64,000 nt of DNA, taken from the NCBI RefSeq assembly GCF_036884655.1, contig NC_088340.1, forward strand, positions 12,141,501-12,205,500, written 5' to 3'. The notes under the pieces were generated by a model, which was given only the letters and a program-made list of their open reading frames with translations, made no database searches and was not told where the DNA came from. Shown piece after piece: positions 10,256 to 20,232 of this stretch. The DNA comes from Musa acuminata AAA Group (taxonomy: Eukaryota > Streptophyta > Magnoliopsida > Zingiberales > Musaceae). How positions within the stretch are numbered: position 1 is the first letter of the stretch; every line of letters begins with the position of its first letter. The position numbers were made by a program, and so were the translations under genes.

Positions 10256-10960
10256 TCAAAACGTAGATTCGGAAAGATTTGAACTTAGACACTCGTTCGT
10301 AAAAGCGCAGAAGTCAGTTTGCAGTTATAAATGGAATGTAAACGTAAACTGCAGAGAAACTCGTTCGTAAAAGCACAGAAATCAGTTTGCAGTTATAAAC
10401 AGAATCAAGACGTAAACGTAAACTGCAAAGAAACTCGTTCGTAAAAGCGCAGAAGACAGTTTGCAGTTATAAATAGAATCGAAACGTAAGTGTAAACCGC
10501 AATGTAGAGATCGTACGAAAACATCGATTTACGTCTGAATGCAGATTCGGAAAGAACAGAACTTAGAAACTTGTTCGTAAAAGCGCAGAGAGAAGTAGCT
10601 ATGTAGGAGGTTTGCAGTAATGATAAAGTGCTCAAAATGAAAGCAAACCAGAGATTTAGAGTGGTTCAGTCAGTCTTGACCTACTCCACTTTTGGCTTCC
10701 TCCACCGACGAGGTCACCGACGTCAACTAGAGGCCTTCCTTCAATAGGCGAAGGCCAACTGCCCTTTTACAGTTTCACTCCTTTTGACGGGCTCAGGAGA
10801 CAACCCTTACAGAACCTTTCTCTCCTCTCTTTACAACTCAAGACTTGAAGAACAGAAAGAGGAGAACTTTTGGACTTAACACAAATTTGAGCTCTTAGAA
10901 TCACAGAAAAGATCAAGAATTCGGTGTAGTTCTGTATCTTTTCAGTGCTGAATGGGTGGG

Positions 10961-10971
10961 GTATTTATAGG
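10961..10971 (-). promoter_or_regulatory. TATA box of Sv1 5' LTR
   Basis: The minus strand reads GCCTATAAATACCCC, at the same place as in the 3' LTR. Transcription of Sv1 should start shortly downstream, near 10930. Confidence 0.75.
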
Positions 10972-11909
10972 CCCCAACCCAGTTCAAATTTGGAGCTCAA
11001 AACGATCAAATCCCAGAATTCCGGGATTAGGCGGTTGCACCTCCTGACTGGAGAGGTTGCACCGCCTGGCAGAGCTCGAAGACTGAGCCTCTGGGCGGTG
11101 CCACCTCTATCAGGGGCGGTTGCACCTCTCTGCCAAAGCTCGAAGACCGAGCTCAAGCGGTTGCACCTCCTGACTGGGGAGGTTGCACCGCTTGGCAGAG
11201 CTCGAAACTTGAGCTCTGGCGGTGCTACCTCCTGACAGAGGAGGTTGCACCGCCCAATCTCGCTCGGAGACTGAGCCCTGGGCGGTTGCACCTCTTGGCT
11301 GGGACGGTTGCACCGCCCAGTCTCGTTGGGAGACATAGCCTGGGCGGTGCTACCTCCCTGCCTAGGCGGTTGCACCTCCCACAGCAACCTAGGTCCGAAT
11401 GGGTTGAACCATTCGACCCTATTTGAGTTCTTCAGGGGCCCAATTGCCCCAGGATTAAGCTAATGGGATCACCTCCCATTTCTAACTTAATCAAAGTGCT
11501 AACTACGATTATTTCCTAAGACATATTCTGCAGCTTGCTTCGGTGCGTCACTCGCTTCTTCCGGCGAGTTTCCGGCGAACTTCCGTCGATCATCCGATAA
11601 ACCCTCGGTGATTCTCCTACGGACTTCCGGCAAACTCGTGGACTGCGACGATCCACTTGGCAAGTTCTGATGAGCTCCTTTGGCAAGCTTCTGGACTTCT
11701 CGGATTTGTTCCTACAGAACCTTCGACGACTGTCCGAACTTCCGTCGAGCTCTCGAACTCCCAACGTGATCATTGTCATGACTCCCGCGCAACTCCTGCT
11801 GCATGTCTTACTTTCATCGTAGTTAATCCTGCACACTTATCTCAACACACTGATTAGTCAAACAATTGTCAATTGACTTCATTATCAAAATCCGAGATTC
11901 AACATATTA

Positions 11910-12017
11910 AGCCTTCGGTCGTCCCTCTACATGCTGTACAAAGCATGAACATACCAAAAGACATGGACATACATAAGCATTACATCAAACATCATGTTTC
12001 AAAGTTTGTCCATGACA
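11910..12017 (-). repeat. La-L 5' LTR, smaller piece
   Basis: On the minus strand this begins TGTCATGGACAAACTTTGAA at 12017. It continues into the piece at 2511-2847 once Sv1 and one TATTA copy are removed. It matches the first 110 bases of the LTR at 51141-51585. Confidence 0.85.
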
Positions 12018-12122
12018 GTTCACAGCAGCAAGAGGACCGACGACTGCTTCGCAGTAGCAAAAGGATTGCCCTGTTTCGGTCACCAAGGGGGCAGAGCAAG
12101 GTGGAGTGGTGGCGGTCGTTCT
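12018..12122 (-). mobile_element. Gy3 leader fragment
   Basis: GC-rich DNA that continues at 21447 after removal of Sv2 (duplication GTTCT at 12118-12122 and 21442-21446). It resembles the leader of Gy1 near 28500-28700. La-L is inserted at its left end. Confidence 0.6.
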
Positions 12123-12639
12123 TGTTGAATCTCGGATTTTGATGATGTAATCAATTGGTGGGTTAATTGATCTAATCCATATTATTGAGTTAAGTGTGCA
12201 GGATTAACTATGATAACCAAAAAACATAAAGCAAGGATACCGGAGTCGAGCTCGATGGATATTTAAGAGACCGAAGAATCATCGGAGATGCTGCCGGAAC
12301 CATCCGAGAAGAAATCGGGAACGTGTCGGAAGTTCGCCGAAGAAATCGTCGGAGGCTCGCGGAGATCACCAAGAAGGCTCGGCTACTCGTTAAAGTCATC
12401 ACAAAGATTGGGAGCTTGCAGGGAGTCCGTCGGAAGAAGTTCGTCGGAAAGCTCGCCGGAACAAGACTCGACGTTCGCGGTTAAAAAAAACTTGCTTAGG
12501 ATGTTTTTTTTGTGTTATGTAGTTCACCTGTAATTAGGATTAGGATTAAGAAATAATCCTATATCCTGGTTAGGGGCTAACTGGGCCCAAAGTCAGATTT
12601 GGTTTAGGCTAAAATTAAGCCAAACAAATGAATTGGAGA

Positions 12640-12793
12640 GCCAGGCAGTGGCACCGCCTGGCTGGGCGGTGAAACTGCCCAGCACCCGAGTGCTGGGCGG
12701 TGACACCTCCTTGGCTGGGCGGTTGCACCGCCCAGCACCCGAGCGCTGGGCGGTGGCACCGCCTGGCTGGGCGGTGGAATCGCCAGCACCGGG
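12640..12793 (+). promoter_or_regulatory. GC-palindrome array of Sv2 5' LTR
   Basis: Contains GGCGGTGGCACCGCC, GGCGGTTGCACCGCC and close variants. It also holds a strong hairpin at 12678-12697 (CCCAGCACCCGAGTGCTGGG, 8-base arms with a 4-base loop) and a one-mismatch second copy near 12730-12749. The array ends about 55 bases before the TATA box. Confidence 0.75.
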
Positions 12794-12843
12794 AACCCTA
12801 AGAGAATTCAAATTTTGGAGCCCAAAATTTGAATCCTCTTGAG

Positions 12844-12855
12844 GCCTATAAATAC
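12844..12855 (+). promoter_or_regulatory. TATA box of Sv2 5' LTR
   Basis: GCCTATAAATACCCC, the core promoter motif shared by all Sirevirus LTRs in the window. Confidence 0.8.
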
Positions 12856-13348
12856 CCCTCAAATCTCAGCTGAGGTGACAACTTTTGAGAAGCATTTTGA
12901 TTGAGAGAAAAGTCTTAGAAAGTCTTAGCAAGTCTTGTTTTCAATTTGCTAGAGAGTTCTCCTCCTTTCTTATTGAAAATTTGTAAGAGGTTGAGCTGCT
13001 TGTAAAAGGTTGTAAGAGGGGTGTTTACCCTTCCATTTCAAGAGACTTGCTAGTGGAAGGTGGGAGCCTCATCGAAGAGGGGCCTCGCAAGTGGAGTAGG
13101 TCATTTGACCGAACCACTCTAAAAATCGGCGTAATCTCTGGTTTGCATTTTATTATTGTCATTTACATTACTGCAAATCTTCTTACTACTTTAGTTCCTT
13201 ATTACCCTTGCTGCGCAACTTTAAGAATACGCTTTCAAGTTAAACTTTTCAAGTTCCGTTCTTATCGTACGAAAGATTTTGATAAAATCGAAGTTTTAAT
13301 CCACTGCACTAATTCACCCCCCCCTCTTAGTGCCGCTCCGATCCTAAG

Positions 13349-13360
13349 TGGTATCAGAGC
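13349..13360 (+). promoter_or_regulatory. Primer binding site of Sv2
   Basis: TGGTATCAGAGC, complementary to the 3' end of initiator tRNA-Met, one base from the truncated LTR edge. Confidence 0.9.
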
Positions 13361-13398
13361 AAGGTTATCTCTCATATTTGGTTTAATACCCAAGAGAG

Positions 13399-14964
13399 AT
13401 GGCTTACTCCGGCATGCAAGAGGGTCATTCTATTGCACGACCACCTTTGTTTAATGGGTCGGATTACACATATTGGAAGACTCGCATGAAAATCTTCCTC
13501 ATTTCTATGGACTTTGAGCTTTGGTCTATTGTCGAGAATGGATTTCAAAAATCTTCTCTTCCGATGAGCGAATGGAATGAATCGGAGAAGAAGGTTTTTG
13601 CTTTAAATGCAAAGGCTATGAATGCCTTGTTTTGTGCATTAGACAAAAACGAATTTAATCGTGTTTCAATGTGTGATTCGGCTTTTGATATTTGGAGAAC
13701 TCTTGAGGTCACTCATGAAGGCACTAGCCGAGTGAAAGAGTCCAAAATCAACATCCTTGTGCACTCTTACGAACTTTTCCGAATGAAACCAAGTGAGTCC
13801 ATCGGAGACATGTACACCCGGTTTACGGATGTCATCAATGGACTCAAAGCTCTTGGTAAAGATTTTACTAACTTTGAACTAGTAACTAAAATCTTAAGAT
13901 CCCTCCCTAAAAGTTGGGATCCAAAAGTTACGGCCATTCAAGAGGCCAAAGACCTTAAAGCATTCCCTCTTGAAGAACTCATTGGGTCTCTAATGACCTA
14001 CGAAATGACATGTCAAGCTCATGACGAGCTCGAGAACCCCCTTCCAAATAACAGGAAGGATATTGCACTCAAATCACAAGAAGACCACTTGAAAGGAACA
14101 TCAAGTGATGAGGACAGTGACAATGACATTGCACTTTTGACTCAAAAATTTAAAAAATATTTAAGAAAGAACAAATTTAAAAATAATGTAAAAAATAAAT
14201 TTGAACAAAAGAAGGACCAAGTGATTTGCTATGAATGCAAAAAACCGGGACACTACAAGAACGATTGTCCTCAATCCAAAAAGAGGACATCAAAGAAGAA
14301 GGCGTTCAAGGCAACGTGGGATGATTCAAGCGCATCCGAAGAAGAGGAGTCCAACACCGAGCAAGTTGCTCATTACGCGCTAATGGCGTTAGGAGAAGAG
14401 GTATGTGATTTATTTAATGAAGATTTATCTTTTGAAGAACTATCTATCACTTTTCATGAATTATTTGATGAATGTAGAACTGTTAGCAAGAAGTTAAGTA
14501 TCTTAAAGAAAGAGCATGCTTTGCTACAAGATAAGTTTGATAGTCTTCAAACTCCTCCATGCTCTAAGTGTGAGCACTTAGAAGCAATAAAAAATGAAAA
14601 CTTGCTTCTTAAGGAAACCTTAAACAAGTTTAAGGTTGGTAGCAAAGGATTAGATATGATCCTTGCACACAAGGGTCACATCGCAAATAGAAATGGAATT
14701 GGATTTGTAAAAAGATTACATCAAAATCCTACCACTTTCATAAAAGGACCTACATTACATGTTTCCTCTTATATGAAATACAACTTTTGTTGCAAATCCG
14801 GACATATTGCCTACAAATGCCCATTTAGGAAAATTAGTTCACAAAAATTAACATGGGTTCCTAAAGGAACTATAAAGAATTCAATAATAAATAACAAAGT
14901 TAGTGGGTCAATTTTTGAGGCACCCAAAATCAAATGGGTACCTAAAAATCATGCTCTTTTGTAG
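13399..14964 (+). CDS. gag: Sv2 Gag polyprotein
   Basis: Structural protein of the virus-like particle, 521 residues, starting MAYSGMQEGHSIARPPLFNG at the first ATG after the PBS. Residues 10-215 are the DUF4219/UBN2-type copia gag domain (TYWKTRM, FDIWRTLEVTHEGTSRVKES, SIGDMYTRFTDVINGL, LRSLPKSWDPKVTAIQEAKD). A CCHC zinc knuckle, CYECKKPGHYKNDCP, lies near residues 277-291, followed by a Lys-rich stretch. A coiled-coil-like region (residues 330-420) and a degenerate second cysteine motif (FCCKSGHIAYKCPF) come next. The frame stops at a TAG (14962-14964), but pol continues in the same frame. That TAG is present at the same place in Sv1, Sv3 and Sv5. Gag is likely made by termination there. 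Confidence 0.92.
   Translation: MAYSGMQEGHSIARPPLFNGSDYTYWKTRMKIFLISMDFELWSIVENGFQKSSLPMSEWNESEKKVFALNAKAMNALFCALDKNEFNRVSMCDSAFDIWRTLEVTHEGTSRVKESKINILVHSYELFRMKPSESIGDMYTRFTDVINGLKALGKDFTNFELVTKILRSLPKSWDPKVTAIQEAKDLKAFPLEELIGSLMTYEMTCQAHDELENPLPNNRKDIALKSQEDHLKGTSSDEDSDNDIALLTQKFKKYLRKNKFKNNVKNKFEQKKDQVICYECKKPGHYKNDCPQSKKRTSKKKAFKATWDDSSASEEEESNTEQVAHYALMALGEEVCDLFNEDLSFEELSITFHELFDECRTVSKKLSILKKEHALLQDKFDSLQTPPCSKCEHLEAIKNENLLLKETLNKFKVGSKGLDMILAHKGHIANRNGIGFVKRLHQNPTTFIKGPTLHVSSYMKYNFCCKSGHIAYKCPFRKISSQKLTWVPKGTIKNSIINNKVSGSIFEAPKIKWVPKNHALL
14962..14964 (+). promoter_or_regulatory. Conserved gag/pol boundary TAG
   Basis: The context is CTCTTTTG-TAG-ACAAAC. The reading frame is open on both sides. 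The same TTG-TAG is seen at 8168-8170, 58010-58012 and 42246-42248. The pyrimidine-rich run ending in TAG also resembles a plant 3' splice site, so readthrough and splicing are both possible ways to express Pol. Confidence 0.6.
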
Positions 14965-17900
14965 ACAAACCCACAAGCTAGGAGCAAGAGATGGTATCTC
15001 GATAGTGGATGCTCAAGACATATGACTGGAGATCCATCTCATTTCTCTATGCTCACTAGCAAAGAAGAAGGGTACGTTACCTTCGGAGACAACAACAAGG
15101 GCAAAATCATTGGCAAGGGAACTATTGGTAACAAATTTAATTTTTCCATTGATGATGTCTTACTAGTTGATGGATTGAAACATAATCTCTTGAGTATTAG
15201 TCAACTATGCGATAAAGGTTACATCGTTAGATTTGAATCAAATATGTGCATTATTGAAAAACCAAATCATAACATGACTATGATTGCTTTAAAACAAAAT
15301 AATGTCTATACCATCAATCTTGATGAACTAAGTAATGAAATGTGCTTCTCCGCCGTAAATGATGATGCTTGGCTTTGGCATAGGAGATTAGGCCATGCAA
15401 GCATGAAAACAATATCTAAGATCTCATCTCAAGAATTAGTACGAGGAATTCCAAATATAAAGTTTATTAAGGACAAAGTATGCGATGCATGTCAACTAGG
15501 CAAACAAATAAAAACAAGCTTCAAACCAAAAAATCAAATTAGCACTACTAGACCATTACAATTAATCCATTTGGACTTATTTGGACCAATTGATACAACA
15601 AGTCTAGGTGGAAGCAAATATGCTTTTGTGATTGTGGATGACTACTCGAGATACACTTGGACCTATTTCTTAGCTCACAAAAGTGATTGCTTCAAGTGTT
15701 TCTCTAAATTTTGTAAACTCACTCAAAACGAAAAAGGCTTCATGATTTCATCAATTCGGAGTGATCACGGTGGTGAATTCCAAAACCGTGACTTTCAAAA
15801 TTTTTGCGAAAGTAATGGGTACAATCACAACTTCTCAACTCCAAGAAATCCTCAACAAAATGGAGTAGTTGAAAGGAAAAATAGAAACCTACAAGAAATG
15901 GCAAGAACTATGTTGAATGAACATAGTTTACCTAAGTACTTTTGGGCCGAAGCCGTAAATACGGCTTGCTACATCATGAATAGAGTCCTAATAAGACCAT
16001 CCTTATCCAAAACTCCCTATGAATTATGGAATAACAAAAAACCAAACATCTCCTATTTTAAAGTTTTTGGTTGTAAATGCTTTATTTTAAATGAAAGGGA
16101 TGCCTTAGGAAAATTTGATGCTAAATCCGATAAAGGCATCTTTCTTGGTTACTCTTCCGTTTCTAAAGCTTTTCGGGTTTTTAATAAAAGAACTTTAGTA
16201 ATTGAAGAGTCTATTCATGTAGTTTTTAATGAAACTTTTGATTTAAAGAAAAATGATTTTGATGATGATCTTGGTTTTGATAATTTGAATTTAAATGAAC
16301 CCTCTCCTCAAAATAGCCTTTTGAATGCATCTTCTTCCGAAATTTCTTTACCAAAAGAATGGAAGTATGTAGATGCTCATCCAAAAGAGCAAATTATAGG
16401 AGATACATCAAAAGGGGTTCAAACTCGTTCTTCTTTCAAAAATTTCTGTGCTAACGCCACTTTCCTTTCTCAAATTGAACCTAAATGCATTGACGAAGCC
16501 TTAAAAGATGATTTTTGGATCATTGCAATGCAAGAAGAATTGAACCAATTTGAGAGGAATGAGGTATGGAAGCTTGTTCCTAGACCAAGTGACCACTTAG
16601 TCATAGGTACTAAGTGGGTCTTTAGAAACAAGCAAGACGAAAATGGTATCGTGGTTAGAAACAAGGCTAGATTAGTGGCCAAAGGTTTCAACCAAGAAGA
16701 AGGTATCGATTACGAAGAAACCTTCGCTCCCGTGGCTCGATTAGAAGCCATAAGGATGCTTCTTGCCTATGCTAGTAGTAATAATTTTAAACTATTTCAA
16801 ATGGATGTTAAAAGTGCTTTCTTGAATGGCTTTATTTCCGAAGAAGTATTTGTCGAACAACCTCCTGGATTTGAAAATTCTCTTCTTCCTAATCATGTAT
16901 TCAAATTGACTAAAGCTCTCTATGGCTTAAAACAAGCTCCTAGAGCTTGGTATGAAAGGCTTAGTTCCTTTCTTATTTTAAATAATTTTACCAAAGACAA
17001 GGTTGATACTACATTGTTTATTAAACATTTTGAAAATAATTTTCTTATTGTGCAAATTTATGTTGACGATATTGTGTTTGGCTCTTCGGATGAATCACTA
17101 TGTGAATCATTTGCCAAATGTATGAGTCTTGAATTTGAAATGAGTTTAATGGGTGAATTAACTTTTTTTTTGGGATTACAAATCAAACAACTTAGTGATG
17201 GTATATTTCTTAACCAATCCAAATATACATTAGAATTGTTAAAACGATTTAACATGGATAGTTCAAAAGCAATAAACACCCCTATGAGTACTGCGACTAA
17301 GTTAGATATGGATGAAAATGGTGAAAGTTTCGATCAAAAAACATATAGGGGAATGATAGGTAGTCTACTCTACCTCACTGCGACTAGACCGGATATTATG
17401 TTTAGTGTAGGACTTTGCGCTAGGTTTCAATCTAATCCTAAATTATGTCATCTTAAGAGTGTTAAAAGAATATTTAGATATCTTAAAGGAACTCCAAATT
17501 TAGGATTGTGGTATCCAAAATCTGAAAAATTCGATCTAATAGCTTATGCAGATGCCGATTTTGGCGGATGCAGGATAGATAGAAAAAGTACATCCGGAAC
17601 ATGCCAATTTTTAGGACATACACTTGTTTCTTGGACTTCCAAGAAACAAAATTCAGTTGCACTATCTACGGCGGAAGCCGAATACATTGCTGCAAGTGCA
17701 TGTTGTGCACAAGTCATTTGGATGAAAAATACATTAGAAGACTATAGAATTCACTTTAAAAATATTCCCATAAAATGTGATAATACTAGTGCCATATGTC
17801 TTACTAAAAATCCAATTCAGCACTCTAGAACTAAGCACATCGATGTTAGGCATCATTTCATACGCAATCATGTTCTTAACAATGATGTTGTTCTAGAATT

Positions 17901-18003
17901 CATTGACACAAAGCATCAATTAGCAGATATATTTACAAAAGCTTTGAATGAAGACCAATTTGAATTCATCCGAAGGGAATTAGGCATGCTAAATTGTCCC
18001 TAA
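14965..18003 (+). CDS. pol: Sv2 Pol polyprotein (protease, integrase, RT, RNase H)
   Basis: About 1012 codons in frame with gag after the TAG, with no other stop. The aspartic protease motif is [11 protein letters not shown] (15001-15009 is DSG). Next come the pre-integrase zinc-binding region ([11 protein letters not shown] near 15370, CDACQLGK near 15485) and the integrase DDE core ([32 protein letters not shown]). Reverse transcriptase follows, with [35 protein letters not shown] and catalytic YVDD at 17059-17070. RNase H has [15 protein letters not shown] and the C-terminal [14 protein letters not shown]. Integrase before RT marks Ty1-copia. All visible catalytic residues are present. It copies the element RNA and inserts the DNA. 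Length and content fit a functional copy. Confidence 0.93.
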   Translation, partial: TNPQARSKRWYLDSGCSRHMTGDPSHFSMLTSKEEGYVTFGDNNKGKIIGKGTIGNKFNFSIDDVLLVDGLKHNLLSISQLCDKGYIVRFESNMCIIEKPNHNMTMIALKQNNVYTINLDELSNEMCFSAVNDDAWLWHRRLGHASMKTISKISSQELVRGIPNIKFIKDKVCDACQLGKQIKTSFKPKNQISTTRPLQLIHLDLFGPIDTTSLGGSKYAFVIVDDYSRYTWTYFLAHKSDCFKCFSKFCKLTQNEKGFMISSIRSDHGGEFQNRDFQNFCESNGYNHNFSTPRNPQQNGVVERKNRNLQEMARTMLNEHSLPKYFWAEAVNTACYIMNRVLIRPSLSKTPYELWNNKKPNISYFKVFGCKCFILNERDALGKFDAKSDKGIFLGYSSVSKAFRVFNKRTLVIEESIHVVFNETFDLKKNDFDDDLGFDNLNLNEPSPQNSLLNASSSEISLPKEWKYVDAHPKEQIIGDTSKGVQTRSSFKNFCANATFLSQIEPKCIDEALKDDFWIIAMQEELNQFERNEVWKLVPRPSDHLVIGTKWVFRNKQDENGIVVRNKARLVAKGFNQEEGIDYEETFAPVARLEAIRMLLAYASSNNFKLFQMDVKSAFLNGFISEEVFVEQPPGFENSLLPNHVFKLTKALYGLKQAPRAWYERLSSFLILNNFTKDKVDTTLFIKHFENNFLIVQIYVDDIVFGSSDESLCESFAKCMSLEFEMSLMGELTFFLGLQIKQLSDGIFLNQSKYTLELLKRFNMDSSKAINTPMSTATKLDMDENGESFDQKTYRGMIGSLLYLTATRPDIMFSVGLCARFQSNPKLCHLKSVKRIFRYLKGTPNLGLWYPKSEKFDLIAYADADFGGCRIDRKSTSGTCQFLGHTLVSWTSKKQNSVALSTAEAEYIAASACCAQVIWMKNTLEDYRIHFKNIPIKCDNTSAICLTKNPIQHSRTKHIDVRHHFIRNHVLNNDVVLEFIDTKHQLADIFTKALNEDQFEFIRRELGMLNCP

Positions 18004-18516
18004 AATGAACTTCACAAAAAGGACTCGTTCTTTTCCCTTCGTTTATTAATTTGAATTCTTCCTTCTTCTTCAATTCAAAATGATCCATTAAAGTATAAAT
18101 TATGATCTTGAGGGAAGAAGCTAAACAAAAGGAAGGAAGAAAATTTTTTTTTTCTTTCCTCCGCGTGATGCCAGCGGTGGCACCGCCAGATCCGGCGGTT
18201 GCACCGACTGGCGCTCGGGCGCCAGGCGGTGACACCGACCAGTTTGGCGGTGACACCGACCGAGTCACCCTTTTAACCCGAGGGGTTAGGGCCGGCGGTG
18301 GCACCACCCCCAACCCGAAGAAAGACTTCTCCAAAACCCTCTCCCATTCCCTCTAACCCTCATTCTAACTCTTAGAAACATTGGAGAAGGATTCTTGGTG
18401 GTCCAAGCTTTCCATCTCTCAACATAATCTCTACGAGGTAACACTTGAAATCCCTCTTTTCTTTTCTCTTTCTCTTGCTTATTTTTTCACAATTTCATCA
18501 TCATGTTGTCTAGAAA
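18004..18516 (+). promoter_or_regulatory. Pol-ORF2 intergenic region with GC modules
   Basis: 513 bases without a gene. GC modules (GGCGGTGACACCGAC, GCGGTGGCACCGCC, GGCGCTCGGGCGCC) lie at 18174-18312 and copy the vocabulary of the LTR promoter. A weak TATA-like TTTTAACCC sits at about 18268. The matching region in Sv1 has a better TTTATAA. I infer possible separate transcription of ORF2. The alternative is ORF2 translation from spliced RNA. Confidence 0.4.
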
Positions 18517-19611
18517 ATGGCTCCTAAGAGATCAAAAGGAATAAGGATTGAAGGAGATTCATATAACCATGACCTTTTTAGATCAAAAGAGGTAGCCCTT
18601 AGCTTTCCAAAATTTGAAACACGATGTGTCCATAAGGGAAAATACGTTGATTTGGATGAACTAGAGGACTTAGAACCCATTAGGTGGTTTGCACACCTAG
18701 AAGCTCTACCTCTACTACAAATAGATGAACCAATCTATCCACGGTTAGTGAGATTGTTCTATGCCAACCTATATGAAGACAATGATAGCCTAAGCACTTA
18801 CATTCTAGGAACACCCATTAGAATACTTGACAGCACCATTTGTGAGCTAATTGGCATAACTGAAAAAGATAGGGGATGTTATTTTAAAGGTAAATGGGAC
18901 GTCAAAAAAATAGGAGCAACCTATTCCGAAGCCGTGAAAACAATTTTTGCAAATCCAAACCTTGACTTCCTACCCAAGAGCTGTGAACACTTAATGCCTT
19001 TCAACTCTAAAATTCTACATCACATTATCACAAGCATCATATTCCCCAAACAATTTCATCTTGACGAAGTAAGTCAACTAGAGATAGGAACCATTTATTG
19101 GATTATGACCGGTCAGCATAATTGTTTTGGATACTTGATTCGCCAACACATGCAGGAAATTATGACTAAAGATACTATATTACCATATGGGAGGTTAATC
19201 ACTAGAATTCTTCATGCCTATGACATTTGCATTCCACCCGATGAAGAATCTATTCAAAATGATTGATATAACATAATAAATAAAAACCTGCTGAAAAAAC
19301 TTAGGTGCACTTTTAGCAATGGCATATGGGTTAGGCAGCCTAGAAGGACGGATCCAATTCCTACACAAATAGAACAACCCGAAACACCAATTCTTATGGG
19401 AAATGAATCTCCTCCTCCTAGTCCCTTTGGAGCAGCACCTTCAGCTCCTGTTTCCTCCACTGAAGATATCATTATGGCGGAGCTATCTCAGATCAAATCA
19501 CAGCAAGAACAAATTCAGAATCAACAAGTTGAAATTTTGAAGACACTACGACAGATGAATGAAAAAATAGATATCATGTATCAGCACTGTGGATTACCTC
19601 CTAAGGATTAA
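18517..19611 (+). pseudogene. Sv2 ORF2, interrupted by one stop
   Basis: Starts MAPKRSKGIRIEGDSYNHDL and aligns with the intact Sv1 ORF2. Shared blocks include KYVDL, DEPIYPRLVRLFYAN, YFKGKWD, TIFANPNLDF, PKSCEHLMPFN, DEVSQLEIGT and LPYG. A TGA at 19264-19266 follows IQND, and the same frame continues YNIINKNLL, where Sv1 reads DRFSIINKNLL. The stop is therefore most simply CGA changed to TGA. The rest (to 19611) ends with a heptad-like segment (IQNQQVEILKTLRQMNEKID), a probable coiled coil. No signal peptide or membrane segment is visible. The protein sits where Sirevirus env-like genes lie. Its function is unknown. Confidence 0.75.
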
Positions 19612-20220
19612 ATTGATGTATCTTTTTATTCTGTTCTGTTTGCTTTTAAAAACAAGTTCATGTTTGTCATCGATTGTACGATAACTGATCTTTCCTTTAG
19701 ATAACTACTGTCTTAATCTGCATAGATGATGATGTCTTTTGGATAAACTATTTCTGGCAAATTTGAATGATGATATTTGATAAATGCTAAACCTTTTTCT
19801 ATGATCATCAATTAGCTGGCTTGTCCCTTTTTGTTGATGACAAAGGGGGAGAAGTGATGACTTACACCAGAACGATAGCATGACTAATATGAATTACAAA
19901 AACTTGTGTGATATGAATGTCTTATATGACTTGCAAATCCTTGAAAATATCACAAGATTGATATCATGAAATTTATATTGAAAATCTTTATCTTCTGTTG
20001 TAGCAAAATTCGTCCCGTATCATTTAACTTATGATTTTCATCGAAGTTTCGTACTTACTATTGTTTAATGAGGATAACGATAAGTTCTACGATTAGAACT
20101 TATCGGGTTATGCTTGAATCCAATGGGATGGAATTCAAGTGTTTTTTATCTTCTCATAATATGGCATATAGATAGGGGGAGTTATGTTTAACTCCGTCAT
20201 CAATTGATTATCATCATCAA
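19612..20220 (+). other. 3' non-coding region of Sv2
   Basis: AT-rich DNA with no credible gene. It contains an upstream polypurine tract at 19842-19853 in the context TTTTTGTTGATGACAAAGGG. The final 30 bases (ATCAATTGATTATCATCATC) lead into the 3' polypurine tract and recur in Sv1, Sv3 and Sv5. Confidence 0.7.
19842..19853 (+). promoter_or_regulatory. Second, upstream polypurine tract of Sv2
   Basis: AAAGGGGGAGAA about 390 bases upstream of the 3' LTR, in the conserved context TTGTTGATGACAAAGGGGG. Counterparts are at 5459-5470, 51931-51942 and 54449-54460. Confidence 0.7.
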
Positions 20221-20232
20221 AAAGGGGGAGAT
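20221..20232 (+). promoter_or_regulatory. 3' polypurine tract of Sv2
   Basis: AAAGGGGGAGAT immediately before the LTR start TGTTGAATC. It is the expected plus-strand primer. Confidence 0.9.

Larger units (their letters stand above)
2848..11904 (-). mobile_element. Sv1: complete, pol-less Sirevirus-type copia element
   Basis: A 9057-base element on the minus strand, bounded by LTRs of 2053 and 2105 bases and by the perfect 5-base duplication TATTA (2843-2847 and 11905-11909). In transcription order it holds the PBS, a broken gag, only the first part of the protease, an ORF2 with GC-rich upstream DNA, a 33-codon remnant of the RNase H end, two polypurine tracts and the 3' LTR. It lacks integrase and reverse transcriptase and must be mobilised in trans if at all. 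It lies inside the La-L LTR, so it is younger than La-L. Confidence 0.9.
9800..11904 (-). repeat. Sv1 5' LTR
   Basis: The 2105-base partner of 2848-4900, with the same termini, minisatellite (about 9955-10255), TATA box and GC-module array (about 11030-11380). It has one more GC-module unit than the 3' copy near 11140-11190, which accounts for most of the length difference. A G-run of about 14 lies near the LTR edge (9825-9838), against 12 in the other copy. Confidence 0.9.
12123..13347 (+). repeat. Sv2 5' LTR
   Basis: Starts TGTTGAATCTCGGATTTTGA and ends CGATCCTAA. The final CA, present in the 3' copy, is missing, and the gap to the PBS is reduced to one base, so a few bases have been lost at this edge. 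It has one extra GC-module segment of about 31 bases (around 12748-12780) compared with the 3' LTR. Confidence 0.95.

Noticed and set aside
12604..12862. Pro/Ala-rich short ORFs over the GC-module arrays (also near 4002-4422, 10965-11387, 20669-20951, 53301-53516)
   Set aside because: Translation of palindromic GGCGGTGGCACCGCC modules gives such peptides in several frames on both strands; they lie in promoter DNA.
13348..13360. tRNA gene traces near the TGGTATCAGAGC sites
   Set aside because: Each is a 12-base primer binding site beside an LTR, with no tRNA cloverleaf around it.
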